Assembly: GCF_020740795.1 (NCBI RefSeq)
Contig: NC_067304.1
Location: forward strand, 6,128,056 to 6,192,055
DNA length: 64,000 nucleotides
From: Apus apus
Lineage: Eukaryota; Chordata; Aves; Apodiformes; Apodidae
Direction: 5' to 3'
The notes beneath the pieces were generated by a model, which was not told the DNA's origin, did no database searches, and was given only the letters and a program-made list of their open reading frames with translations. Below are positions 49,186 through 61,215 of this stretch, in pieces. A program made the position numbers and the translations under genes. Within the stretch, counting starts at the first letter, position 1. Every line of letters begins with the position of its first letter.

Positions 49186-49191
49186 AATAAA
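49186..49191 (+). terminator. CTTNBP2NL: Polyadenylation signal AATAAA of CTTNBP2NL
   Basis: Canonical AATAAA lies at the end of the AT-rich 3'UTR. A GT-rich stretch follows at about 49227-49256, as expected for a downstream element. A variant ATTAAA at 49158-49163 lies 28 nt upstream and could be a weaker alternative. Confidence 0.85.
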
Positions 49192-49974
49192 GGATTTTAT
49201 TTTTAAGATGTGCAAATGGCTTAAGAAGATGTTTGGAGTTGGGACTGCGTGTGGAGGGCGGCAGCCTCGCAGGAGCCAGGCAGGTGGTGGGAGCTGGGTC
49301 TGTGTTCCTGGGGAGGCTGAAGCTTTGGTGTATGCTCTGAAATGTCAGAAGAAAGCAGATTTATTTGGAGTACAGCAGCTAATGAGCAGCTGTGTCTGGT
49401 TGTGCTCTGGGCTGAATTGCCCATCCATCCCCATCTGACACCGTTGGGAGGTTCTGGTGGCAGCTCCAGGGTCTGGCCCCACTCCCACAGCTGGGGCTTT
49501 GGGTAAAACAGTAAAAACACTTGTCCTGGAGTACCTCTTAACTGCACTGTGACAGTATTAAACTCATCATTCTTTGGGAGTGTTATACTAACAAACACTT
49601 TGGGTTTTTGGGGGGAAGCAGGTGTGCCAGTGCCCTGCTGATTTTTTTTCCCAGCAGGTTACAGAATTTCACATGGGAATTCCCTCAAGGGTCAGCACTC
49701 CTCTGCCTTAGAGGAGCACGGCTCAGGTATGGCACAGGACACAGCTGAGAGTGTCCCATCCCAGTAAAGGCACTGGCTAGAGAAAGGTCCCGTTTGCACC
49801 ATGTCCTTGCAGGGAACCAGCCCCTTTCCTTGCTGGGTGGCAGGGGCTGCTGCAGGTGCCCCCAGCCCGTCAGGGCTCCACAGCTGTTTGTCTCCCGAAG
49901 TCACACCTCAAGAGTGACCTGCTTTTCTTATCTTTACATCGGTTCGGTTGAACAGGTTTTGCAGCAACCTGGGG

Positions 49975-50870
49975 AGAAGCTCTTTGTTCATCTCGGTTCC
50001 GGAGGAGTTCCCGAGCGCCGCGTCCCGCCGTGACCACGGTCCCGCGGGGACCGGCCCTGCCCGGGCAGCCGCGGCGTGTCGGGGCCTCAGCCCTGCTCGC
50101 TTTTTGCAGCAGCAGCAGCAGCAGAAGGGCCTTGCCCAAGGCTGGAATGCCTACAAACCCTTTCTAAACGCCTCGAGCCGACGTTCCCCTCGTCCTGACC
50201 CGCCGTGCGGTGTGTGGTGAGTGTGGGCGCTGCTCCCGGCTCTGCCCTGGGGGAGGCTCAATCCTGTCCGTGGTGCTGGGAGCCCAGCGAGCGCCGTGCC
50301 CCCCTCCCAGCCTTCCTCCGGGGGGAAGACTGAATCAGTTCTGCACATAGGAGGCCTCTGTTCGCACCCCCAAACAGCTCCGCGGGAGCTCTGCCGTGCC
50401 CCGACCCCCAGCGCTGGGTGGGTGGGTGTCGGGCCAGGGGAGCAGAGGGGCCGGGTGGGGGGGGATTTGACATCGCTCCTTTATCCAGGCGAGGAGCAGG
50501 GCTCTGATCCCTGCACCCAGGGAGAGCCGGGGCTGCAGCCCCCCAGCCCAGCCCAGCCCATCACCGCCCGCCCTGCTCCAGCCCCGCCTGGAAGCCGGGA
50601 AAAGCCGAGCGGCTGCTGCTGGACCCCTGCCCCTCGCCCCCCGGGGCAGGAGGGCTGCTGTGTCCCCCCCGAGGGCTGCTGTGTCCCCCCCGAGGGCCGG
50701 CACCCCTGGACCAGCCGCCCAGGCCCCGTCGGGCGGAGCGTCCCGGGACAGGACGGGACGGGGCCACTAGAGGGAAACCTGCGCCCGGGAACCGGGCGGG
50801 AAGCGCCGCTGCCTCCTGCCCATCGCTGCGATCCCCCGGCGCCGGGCATCCCACCGAGGCAGCCCTGGAT
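49975..50870. other. CpG/GC-rich zone downstream of CTTNBP2NL
   Basis: About 0.9 kb of elevated G+C start 0.8 kb past the CTTNBP2NL poly(A) signal. CpG is most concentrated at 49990-50100 and 50560-50860. It contains the 21-bp duplication and an exon-like segment. It could be an orphan CpG island or the promoter of a downstream transcript; no known gene was recognised. Confidence 0.5.
50651..50692. repeat. 21-bp tandem duplication
   Basis: Two adjacent identical copies of a 21-bp unit that begins AGGGCTGCTGTGT and ends in a C7 run and G. It lies in the downstream GC-rich zone. Confidence 0.93.
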
Positions 50871-50965
50871 GTAGTGCAGATATTCCCCGTATTTCCAGCA
50901 TTCCCAGCCCTCGGCAAGGGCTGGATCCCTGTTCTGTCCCCAGACAGAGCTCAGCCCTGGAGGAC

Positions 50966-51189
50966 TTAGATGAGAAATTAGGAAGAAATTGTTGAGTGTG
51001 AGGGTGGTGAGACACTGGAATGAGTTGCCCAGGGAAGCTGTGGCTGCCCCATCCCTGGCAGTGTTGAAGGGCAGGTTGGATGGGGCTTGGAGAACCGGGG
51101 CTGGTGGGAGGTGTCCCTGCCCATGCAGGGGGGTTGGACCTAGGTGATCTTAAGGTCTCTTCCAACCCAAACCATTCCATGATTATATT
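50966..51189 (+). mobile_element. CR1 LINE, short 5'-truncated 3' end fragment
   Basis: About 225 bp start at the TTAGGAAGAAATT motif and run to CTTAAGGTCTCTTCCAACCC and a degenerate terminus. A stretch of about 60 bp (around 51039-51100) is identical to the intron 1 copy and the next 40 bp differ little. The two therefore belong to the same or sister subfamily. It is non-coding and immobile. Confidence 0.93.
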
Positions 51190-54100
51190 ACTCTGGCACC
51201 TGGTACCATCCCTAGGGAATGCTCCAGCTCCCCAGGGCTGCTCCAGGCTGCACACTGTGAGTTCTACCAAGGCACTGGGTTCATGTGCCATCTCCCACTC
51301 TCCTGTCCCTGGCTGCCAGCCCCTGCAAGTCCAGATGACACCATGTGGGAGTGAGCCCAGGGAATGGATCATCCTGTCGCTGGGTGCTGGCAGAGCTGTG
51401 GCTGCCTGGCAGGGCAGGCAGGATGGCTCTGGGCTGCCCTGCCAGGAGTGGTGCTGCCAGCTGGGCTGCAGGAGCTGCTGTATGTTCTTCTGCTTGGCTG
51501 ATTTTCCTCCATGGAAAAACGGGTGATCGCTGATCCCATCAGCACTGCTGTTATCAGCAAAATCACAGAGGTGCCAGGGGAAGCTGTAAGCAAATTGACT
51601 CAGCAAAACTAAGCCAGTCCTCCCATCACGTGCCAGGAGCTTTGGTTTGCTGATTAAATTGGCAAAGCAGGGATGGATTTGGTTGGGCCCAGCTCACACA
51701 TGCCCAGGGCAGCTGCAGGCCCACACCTCTGCTGGGCTGGGATATAGGGTCAGGCAGCAGCCCCAGTGCACAGGCCTGCACAGTTCCCAGCCACGCTGCT
51801 CCTGAGCACCTTAGGTGTGAGACATGCCCAGGGTGAGCAACACCCTGGAGCAATGGCAGGGCAAGGAACTGTGCTGGTGTGGAGACAAACCAGGGAGAAA
51901 CCTGCGGGGGGTGCAGGGTGCTGGTGAGGCTCTGCAGGGTGGTGGCAGGCTGGGGTGAGCACTGCAGCTCCCAGGAGCATCCCTTAGGAAACACGGCTGT
52001 CCCCAGATGCTGTAGCCTGCAGTTCTGCTGGGAGAAAGAGCTCTTGCCTGGGTGTGCTCTCGCCCTCCAGCCCCGGCCGCGCTGCCTGCGGACGCCGTTT
52101 GTTTGCTCAGTCCCACCCGCCAGCCAGACCTGGCGCTCACCCTCTGCCGAGGCACACGCAGCCAAGGAAGGCTTCAAGTGCTGAGTGTTGTTGTGAAAAG
52201 TTTTCATGCTACAGGTTTAGCACAAGCAAACATGCCAAGAAGCTGAGATCTGCTTACCCCACTTTCCTGCCCTGCTATTTCAGCCTCGGCCACCGCTGCT
52301 GATAACCCCTGGGCGCCGTCCAGGCGCCACCGCCACGGCCTCAGCCCCTGTCAGCTGCCAGCAACAGGCACCATGGCAGCTGGAGCAGCAGGTTAAAGGG
52401 TCTTGGAAAAGCAGTTCAGGAGCAATCATCTCCTGGGATGAGGATGGAGAAAGTAGCCAATGCAGGGGTAGGTTTGGAGGTAGAAATGCTACACTTCTGA
52501 GTTTCGATCCTCTGCTTCCAATTTGTGCATCTCGTTGGTGTTTCCTGGTGCTGGCTCTTCTGCTCAGCCCTGTGTGTCTGTACCTGCTCAGCCATGGCAG
52601 GCAGCTCCTGCCCTGCAGCTGCAGGGTTACAAACTGCCTTTGTGATCTCAGTGTGCACATCTGCAGCAGTATTTTCAGTGATGCAATGGCAACACAAACC
52701 AGATTTGGTTCATCTAACTGGGAACCAGCGGATGTGCAGCTGAAAACACGGTCCCCCAGAGCTACATGATTTTGGGCTCCCCTGGGCCACTGTTCCCACG
52801 TACTGTGTGCCTGGAGCTGGTGCTGGGCTCTAGCTGAATGACCCATGCCTGCAAGGGGTGGTGAGGGCCCAGCCCTGCCCCTGGCCAGTGGGTGGGTTGC
52901 TAAGCCCCATGAAGAGCAGCACTTGGATGTGCCCAGGGGATGCTTTGGAAGCAGAAGCTGGTGCTGGAACCAGGCTGGCTGCTCCAGTCCTGCCTCAGTC
53001 CTGGGCCAGGCAGATCTCAGGGCTTGTCCTTGGGCAGGAGTTGCAGAGCTCCCATGCACCACACTCCCCATGGGTGAATAGCTCCTGTCTGCTGTGGGGA
53101 GAGGAATCCAGCTGAAGAGCTGATTCTGATGGTTTTCATCCTGCTCTGAAAGGGAATTTATTTCATAGGAGTCCAACAGCTGTTTACATGTTAATGAAGC
53201 AGCTCCATGTGCTGTTCATTAAGAACCCCCATGCTGCCCAGTGGTCCCCACCTGCCCCCCAGCAGGCCCTGGAATGGGTCTGGTGCTGCCAGCATCTACA
53301 CCTGGGTGCTAGAAATGGTGAAACGTTATCCAATGCCTGGGGGTGGCAGGGCTGCAAACCTCAGGTACATCCTGGTCACTTGGAGAAGGGAGAGTGGGAC
53401 CTCCAGGGTGTCCTGGACCCGCCCACAGCTCCCCCATGGCCATGTTTAGGGCCAGGCAGGAGCTTGGGGCACAAGTCCAGCACAACCCACAGGCTGCCCC
53501 GTCCTCCCTGGGCGCAACGAGGGGCTCCAGCTCAGCCAGCACAGGAGCCCCCAGCTCTGCCACAGCTGCCTCTCATCTGCAGGAGCCTCATGGGCAGCGC
53601 AGCCTCGGTGGTGATTAATGTTTTGTCATGGAGGAATAGAGAGAACCAGCAATTAATAAACCCCCATCTTAGGCAGGAACGGGGCTCTGCCATCCCCCCA
53701 CAAACACCGCCCTGTTCCTGCCTGTGACTCGGGATGTGCCGACGCCGGGCACGGGCGCAGCGCAGATGTTATTGTAGGGGCAGTCCCTGGGGAGCAGGGT
53801 CAGGGCTGTTTGACGAGGAGGAATCGCCCTCGGGAGGATGTTTGTTTTTGTAGCAGCTGGATGTGTCTCGGGGAGGGATGGGAACGTCTCCTGTCACTCG
53901 TGGGCCAGGAGGAGGCTGGCAGGGCAGGGATAAAGCTCCTGACAAGTTTGGACTAGCAGGCGAGTTGATTAGCTGAGAGATGAAAATTCACAGCTCTGCT
54001 CTTGCAGGGGCCATGAGCTGCTGGAGATGTGTTTATGAGAGGGGAAGCCCCCCTGTGCAGGCTGCCCAGCCCCTCCACCCCGTGAGCTGCAGCAGTGCGG

Positions 54101-54469
54101 GGCTGCGAGAAGCACCTGGGGTGGGTGACGGGTCCCCATGGCCAGGACAGCCCTCCCACCTCCCTGGCCGTGGCTGTGTGGGGGCAGGTGGGGTCAGTGG
54201 GATCCAGGGGCAGCGTTTTGGGGGAGGTGGGCATGCCATCTTCTCCACAGCCCCAGCGTGTAGGAGCAGGTCATGGCTGCAGCCTCAGCACCACCGCAGG
54301 AGCCTGGACATGCCATGTCCCACCGTGGGCGTTGGGGTCTGCACACCTGGCCATGCCATGGAAGTTAATTTGCAGCCAAGGGTGGAAAAGGATCCCAGGC
54401 TGGTGAGCACAGCCCTGGTCGGCTGAGAGTCGGGCTGGGCTGTGTCTGATGGGACAGATTACCCCATGA

Positions 54470-54720
54470 TAGACAGAGATAAATGCATACAGCCCGAGGC
54501 GGAATAAATCGATGCTCTACGTTGTATAATTGTCTTGAAAATAAGGTAATGACTGGCTCTTGGAATGCTTTGATCTTATCAGAAAGACAAGGAATACACT
54601 AATGGCTTTAATTAGACTTCAGGGATGAAATGAGTTTGGCCTCCTGGGTGAGCTGGTTTCTGGAATTGACCACTGGTGGGGATAGAAGGGCTTTAATTAG
54701 ATTTAGGCTCTTTAATACCC
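54470..54720. promoter_or_regulatory. AT-rich motif block downstream of CTTNBP2NL (possible conserved element)
   Basis: About 250 bp of complex sequence contain two copies of GGCTTTAATTAGA (around 54604 and 54690), a GATA-type CTTATC core and other TAAT sites. Confidence 0.3.
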
Positions 54721-56289
54721 CCAATAGTGTGTGTCTGCATGTGTGATACAGACCTACTGTTATGCCTGGGTTTTTTTTGGTGGGGTGGTCTGCAGGGTGT
54801 GCTTGGCCTGCCTCTGCACTCAGGAGCCTTTTTCCAATGTCTCCGATTTGTGTTTGAGCTCAGCAGGGCACCGTGCTGCCAGGAAGACCAGGGAGCATTG
54901 TGGAGCAGGGGGTTTCATGCCTTCAAGCTCAGCGCCTTTTGAGGAGTGCAGGCTGCTGGTTTTATGTCTTGATTTCTAAAGGAAATTTGAAAACAACTTC
55001 TTGAAAAGCAGTGGAGAAGTGGTAATTGTTTGATTTCCCAACAGCAGGGTCATGGCAGCTGTGCTGGCAGCAGGGCCGGGCGCTGGCCACACGAGCACCC
55101 AGGGAAAGTGATCACCAAGTACCACAGCTTCATTATTCCACGTAACGGCTGCAGCCAAAGCCATGGAAAAGCTGCTTCTCTCTCTAGGAACACAGCTCCA
55201 TCTTGTCCCCCAGAACACAGAATAAGTGGTATTCAAGGCACAGAGGCTGAGCAGGTCTGACTCAGCACCGTGACTCACCGGGTGCAGCCATTGGGTGGGG
55301 GCTGCTGTGGCTCTGCCCCTGGCTGCACCCACGGGGGTCCCATGGGAGGGTCCTGGCTCTTCTCCCCCCATGCCCATGGTGGGACTGTGTCCTGGGCCCT
55401 TCCCAGAGGGGACCTGCGGGTGCCCCAGGGATTGGGTGGTTTTCACAAGCTGCACTTGACCTTCCCCTGGCCATTTCCTCCCCAAAGTGGACACTTCGAG
55501 GCAGCAGCTGCCCAGGTGCTGGGCTGAACGTGCAGCTGTTACTCTGTCCTGGCCCTGTTTGTGTCTTCCCTCTTGTAACTGCAGGTTTGGATTATTTTGG
55601 TAGGCCGACACTAGCTATCGTGTTTCCCTTATGTTAATTTGTTGGGCTTAGATGAGCTCCCAAAAAGGATTTAATAACAAGAGCTGTTGCCAACGAAAGC
55701 ACAACCTTGTTCAACAGTTACTGCACAGCCAAATATTTGTAAGGCCAAGCCTCCAGGCGTGGTGTCAGTTCCTTGCAAGTAGCTGAGGTTCGTGTAAGCA
55801 CGAGAGCACAGCGGGGTCAGGGCTTGCCCTGCAGGAGCCAGAGGTGGCTGCTGGTGGGGACGAGTCCCCCCAGGACACAGTGACAGGGATGGGGACAGCA
55901 AATGCCATGAAACCACAGCAGCAGCTCAGCCTCAGGCAGAGAGCACTGAGATTTGGTGGTTCTGGCTCAAACGGCAGGGCCATGGCAGCAACTTACAGAG
56001 CAGTGAGCAAAGCCAACCCCCCCCCCTGCAGTGATGCTCGCCCTGCATCCCCCATCCCAGAATGGTGACCCTGCACCAACACAGCAGTGGGACCCCCTGG
56101 GCCCTAGTTTTGCGGGGGTATGGACACCCTCGTGGATGTCTTGCCTCCTGCACCACCCCTGAGGGGAGGAGGATAAGGGGATGCAAGGGGAGGAAGAGCC
56201 ATGAGTGGCCAGGACAGGACCTGTCTCCCCACACCCCCCCAGCTGTCAGAGCCACCCAATTCACTGCATCACCCCATGTTGTGACAAAT

Positions 56290-56293
<4 letters not shown>

Positions 56294-56323
<30 letters not shown>
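56294..56323. repeat. (TG)15 dinucleotide microsatellite
   Basis: Fifteen pure TG units. A short (CA)-rich stretch follows at about 56345-56359 in inverted sense, so the two could pair. Confidence 0.97.
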
Positions 56324-56326
<3 letters not shown>

Positions 56327-57576
56327 AAAGCTCCTCGCACAGCACAAACACACACACACTTGGTAACATAATCTCTTAAAAGCAAAATCCCAGAAATTCC
56401 TTTTTCTTCGTGGAAAATGTTGCCTGGGGGAGAAGCTCATAATGAAGGATGAAAGCTTAATCCTTGAGGTAGAGCAGGGCTTGGGGGGGGAAGAGAGTAT
56501 AAACATGACAGTTGTTGCTCAGTGAGTTGGAAAAAAAAGGTGAAGGGATGAAAGTTGTGTCGGGGCAGGAGGGCACAGGGTGGGGGTCCGGCTGCCGGGG
56601 CCACCCCTGGCACCTCAGTGCTGATCTTGACAAAGGCACCAGTGACCTGGGCACCTCCAGACACAGAAACGTGGTCTTGCCTCTGGGAGCTGAGGATGTG
56701 GGGAGGGCAAACGATTCTCCACGCTGTAATTCACTGGTGGGGACAGCGCTGGGTTGCTGGGGATCAGCACCAGTAGTGCTGGGAAGGGGATTTAATCAAG
56801 ATCAGGCCTTGACCTTTATAAACTAAACCACAGAGTGTCTGCAGAGCAAGTGTTCACATTTTCTGGGCCATTGGTATGGACGTGGCAGATGATGTGACAA
56901 AGCTGTGGTGGGAGCACTGAGTGCCTCTGCAGGCTCCCCAGGTAAGTTAATTAAGTGCTGGAGGACCACACCCTTGCCCCAGTTTAGGGTGGGGGTCCCC
57001 AGCTCCCACCTGCAGGTTTGCTCTCCACTGCAGAGCATTCCCTGTGCCTGCCATGGTGGCTTTCAGAAGCTGCAGGTTCCAGCTTCCCAGCTCTCTGGGA
57101 GGCCACAGTGATGGGCACCAAGAGGTCCTGCTGGGCCAGTGGGGAGGTCCCAGCCAGCCAGGTCAGAGCCAGCATGTGCCCCCCGGGGGCTCACAAGACG
57201 GAAGCTCCCCAAACACTCCATGGAAGTGTTCCTCCAGCAGTTCAGTTCCTCCTTGGCTTTCAGGGGTGTGCACTTCATCCCACAGAGCATGCCCAAGCCT
57301 TCAGCATCCAGCCTGAGAGGGACAAACATGTAATTACTTATTAATGCAGCAGAGGAGCAGCTGAGGTGGGGTTACACTCTCCAGAGCACAACCTGCTCTG
57401 CCTTTGCTCACCGTGCAGCAACACTGTTTACGGACTCGGATTCCAGCCCTCTCCTCTCTTGGGGCTGTGAAGATGTATTTCCTCTTGTGCCATTTCTCCT
57501 TCTGGCAGGCAGGCTCCCAGGTGGGTCTGGAAAATGTCAAAGTGGGAAATAAAGTTGTTCACTGAAGGAAGGGGGG

Positions 57577-57595
57577 AAAAAAAAAAAAAAAAAAA
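57577..57595. repeat. A19 homopolymer
   Basis: A run of 19 adenines preceded by G6. An AATAAA hexamer lies at 57548-57553 (see findings). Confidence 0.95.
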
Positions 57596-57882
57596 GATAC
57601 AGGGAAAGGGAAGAAAAGGCTCCCAAATGGTGTGAGGGGCCAGGGTACACGGGTGGGAGTGGGGGGCACGGGGTGTCACGGAGCCCCAGCTCTGCACTGT
57701 CCCTGCCATGGGCAGCTCTGGGGCAGGTGTGTGCTGGGCAGGCAGGTGAGGCTGTGACCTGGCACAGGGGACACGGAGCAGCCCCCATCCCACACCCCCC
57801 GGGAGGGGCTGGGAGACCCAGCCAGGCTCCCCCGCCCAGGAAACTGGTTTGTCAGAGAAAATGAGATGTTGACAAAACAACC

Positions 57883-57908
57883 TTTTTTTTTTATTATTAT
57901 TATTATTA
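57883..57908. repeat. Poly-T followed by (ATT)n
   Basis: A T-run continues into five or more TTA/ATT units. It is simple low-complexity sequence. Confidence 0.9.
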
Positions 57909-59987
57909 CCCAAACAAGTTTGCTCTTTGTGGAAAATATTTGGGTTCAATGTTCAGCCCTTCACACAAACAGCTGGAAGCACCAAGAGGCCAGAGCCCTT
58001 GCCCTGGCAGTGGCAGGTGGTGGTGGCACCACGAGAGGCTTCAGCTGCTGGTGTCACCTCCCTGGCCGTGCTGCCCCTTGGGGGGGGCTCAACCTGCATG
58101 TGCCTTCATGCATGAGCTGCCGGGAAAGACCCAGGAGTGCCTGGGCTGGGCACAGATGCTGCCGATTAGAAAATGAAGAGCTGGGAGGTTTCTGTTGAAG
58201 ACATTTTTCCATTCATGAGGCCATGGGGTGGAGCGGGCGGAGCGGGGGGGGCAGCTGCCTGAGCAGCAACAAAAGGCAGGAGGGGGAGGGGAGCATGAGG
58301 GAGAGCTTTTTTGATTCATACTCAAAAATTACCCATTTATTGCCAGAATGTCTACATTTTTATGTGCTTAAGCACAGTGAGTTATGGAAATCTTAAAACA
58401 ATGGAATGATCTCCTTCATTGCCCTCAATGTGCTCGGAGCCACCACCCCTGCTAACCAAGCGGAATCTCTTTCTGTTTTATTGACTTACAAAAATGCCTC
58501 TGCTATCAACACACTCCGTGTGCATCTCATAAATACCAGGGTGGGACACAGGGTGTTTGGTGGATGTTTTGTTGTTTTTTTATAAACCCATCTCTGCCCC
58601 AACCCTTCCTCAAACATTTTTATGGTGTTAGGGTGATTTGGCACATTTTCTATTAGAACCTGCCTGAACAAGAGGGGCTGCACATTCCTTGACTCAGGTC
58701 CAGCTTTCTGGTTCCCCCACTCTCGTCTCTGCTCTGTGGGAGTCCCTGCTCTGTCAGTCACGTACTGAGCTTGTAGCCCCTCTGCAGCTCCACTGGAGCA
58801 TTGCTGGGTGTGTGCTACAGGCTCCACACGCCAGGTGAGGGACCCCAGGGGTGAAGGTGAGTGCCAGCCACCCCCGGTTTGCAGTCCTGGACCTGCAGGT
58901 ATTTAGTGTCTGGGCATTGTGGGGCAGAGCTGTTTCTTTGCCATGGGGGAAATCCTTCCTGCAGCTGCTGGGCCTGGGGTGGAACCTGCAGCGAGGGGCT
59001 GCACCAAGGGGAGCACCCACCCCGGAGTGGCTCTTCCTTGGCCCCCCTGGCTGTGCAGAGCCCAGCAGGGAGGCTGAGAGCTAATGCAGCCTCGTGTCCA
59101 ACAGAGTGAGCAACAGGGAAAGGGCTGATCCCGTAGAAAACGAGACCCAGACTGGGGTGAGGAGGGGGGTTTGTGGGGGACATCTCAGAGCAACGTGAGG
59201 GGACAGTGATGCCCATGGCTGAGGAGGGGGCATAGAGAGAGACTCAGCCCCCCAACAAGGACACAAAGAGCTTCTGGGGAGTCAAGGTGTGCCGGGAAGC
59301 CCTGCAATCTGCACAATCCCTCCACTAATCCCTGGTTTCCCAGGCCCCAGCTCATCCCATCCCAACAATCCTGCCAGGCTCGCAGCCCGCCGAGGGAAGG
59401 CAGGAACATCTGCAGCCCCATAACCTTGACACCCATGTTTATAATATTCCTAAGTGCCCTGTGTGAGGACAGCAAAGCTCTGACAGCGAAAATTTACTAT
59501 TTTTCTCCTTTTTGAAATAAAGTCAGAAAGCTGCAAGTGCCACAAAAGATGTTTTGGTTATTATTCAAGGTTGGTTTGTTTTTCTGCTTCCTATGAGTGA
59601 CACACTGAGGACCATTTGCTGCTGATAATGTTACAGGGTTGCTGGGTGCCCTGAGCCCTGTGCTGTGCTCAGGCTGCACCAGGGAAGATGCCACCACCGG
59701 GACCAAAACCCTGAGGCTGAGGTTGCTGCAGCCATCCCATCCCTATGGAGCACAGAGCAGCCTCTTGTAGCTCCTCAGCCTCCTGTGCTGAACTTCTTGG
59801 GAAAAGGGCTGAAAGTCAGAAGTTGTTTACCTTCTGGGTAAAACTTACCCGTGCACATCTTGCATCTGCAGGATGAAACCACTCCTTTGTCATTACTTTT
59901 TGTGTGGAAAAACTCCTCAGCAGGAGTCAGGTGTTTTGCTGAGGATGCTGCAAGCTCCACTTTCCCTACATCGTGCTAACGAACAAG

Positions 59988-60009
59988 CAAACAAACAAAC
60001 AAACAAACA
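59988..60009. repeat. (CAAA)5 tetranucleotide repeat
   Basis: Five CAAA units plus CA. Confidence 0.95.
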
Positions 60010-60952
60010 GGCTCTGAAAGGCAGTGGAGAGCTGAGCAATCCTCCCAGCTAAAGCAGCAGTAGGGATTTTTTCAGGGCCCCATGACACGGCTGCCAGGAG
60101 CCCACCAAGCTGCAGGGCTGAGCCCTGGGCACGTTGTACTGACCCGGCGCCTGTAAAAACCCTCCAGCAGCTCCACTTGGCTGCAGAGGATGATGCCCCC
60201 GCAGGGCGATTCCATCTTGGTCTGCGTCTTTGGAAAACAGGAATTTAGACTAAGAGGACCTTATTACTTTTCCATCTAAGCTCCCAAGGCCCCTCCAGCC
60301 CCAAGGAAAGCCCAGCTCAGCTCCCAGCTCAGCCCAGGCTTTCCCGTGGCCACGGTGCTGGTCGGTGCTGCCCCGGGTGCTGCAGCTCTGCCAGTGTTTG
60401 CTGTGAGAGCCAAGAAACAAGAGCTGGGAAGTTTATAAACATGCCTCCGATGGTTTATGGAAAGAGGTTATGAAACGCAATTAAATGTTTTATAAAGTGT
60501 CCTGATTGCACTACTCAGTCACTTTGTGATTTTGATGATAAATCAGAAAATGAGCTGGAGATCTGGAGGGGAGGGGACGGCCAGGAGGGGACAGAGACAC
60601 AGGAGCATTGCTGGGTTCCCCTCAGCACCTGTGCCCAGGGCTCTGCAGTCCCAGCACTCGTGGTGTGGGAAATGCCACAGTGATAATTAGTCCCAAGTGG
60701 GGCAGAACCACCCAGTGTGCCCGCCAGGGTGTGAGGGGGCCTGGCATGGTGACCCACCCACGACCAATGCACAAACCCCTCAGAACCTGAAAAGCCTAAT
60801 TAATGAACCTCTAAACAGGCATCATGTGTCTGACATTTGGCTTCTCATCCCTGAGCTGCTGGTCCAACAGTTCACAAGCCAGAGGTTAAGCTTCCCCGTT
60901 CCTCTTTTTGATCTGCGTCATTCACATTTGTCCATGTTGCTGGACACAATTT

Positions 60953-60972
60953 AAAAAAAAAAAAAAAAAAAA
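60953..60972. repeat. A20 homopolymer
   Basis: A run of 20 adenines. No AATAAA lies within 40 bp upstream and no flanking duplication is evident. Confidence 0.95.
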
Positions 60973-61138
60973 GGTAAAAATTCCTTGGAATTAGCAGGCA
61001 GGATGAGACTCTAACTGTTTCCCAGCTCCAGACAATGGCCCGGGGACCTGAATGCATGAGCTCAGCCCAGGAGATCAACAGGTGGGACCAGAACAAGTGC
61101 TGTAGTTTGGGGTGGTCAGACAGACAGAACACCTCCCA

Positions 61139-61215
61139 GATGCTTCCCAAGCACCCAGCAGCCCCAGGGATGCTTCCCAAGCACCCAGCAGCTCCCAGGA
61201 TGCTTCCCAAGCACC
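61139..61215. repeat. 30-bp tandem repeat, about 2.6 copies
   Basis: The period is 30 bp: GATGCTTCCCAAGCACC recurs at 61139, 61169 and 61199. The units diverge only in their CCAGCAGC(T/C)CC part. Confidence 0.95.

Larger units (their letters stand above)
46608..49211 (+). other. CTTNBP2NL: 3'UTR of CTTNBP2NL
   Basis: About 2.6 kb separate the TAG stop from the terminal AATAAA and its downstream GT-rich stretch. No long ORF continues through it. An AU-rich nonamer sits 73 nt after the stop (46681-46689), followed by T-rich tracts at about 46729-46748. I saw no earlier AATAAA. The 3' end is an estimate, 15-25 nt after the signal. Confidence 0.85.

Noticed and set aside
50767..51606. 279-codon minus-strand open frame
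   Set aside because: Part of it is the antisense of the CR1 fragment at 50966-51189, and the rest has no recognisable similarity.
52280..53176. 298-codon minus-strand open frame
   Set aside because: No recognisable domain, no splice context and no codon-pattern support. It overlaps open frames on the other strand. Long chance frames are expected in GC-rich DNA.
59531..59545. TGCAAGTGCCAC, which would read CKCH as in WNT proteins
   Set aside because: The following codons do not give the GVSGSC continuation and no WNT exon surrounds it. It is a chance match.
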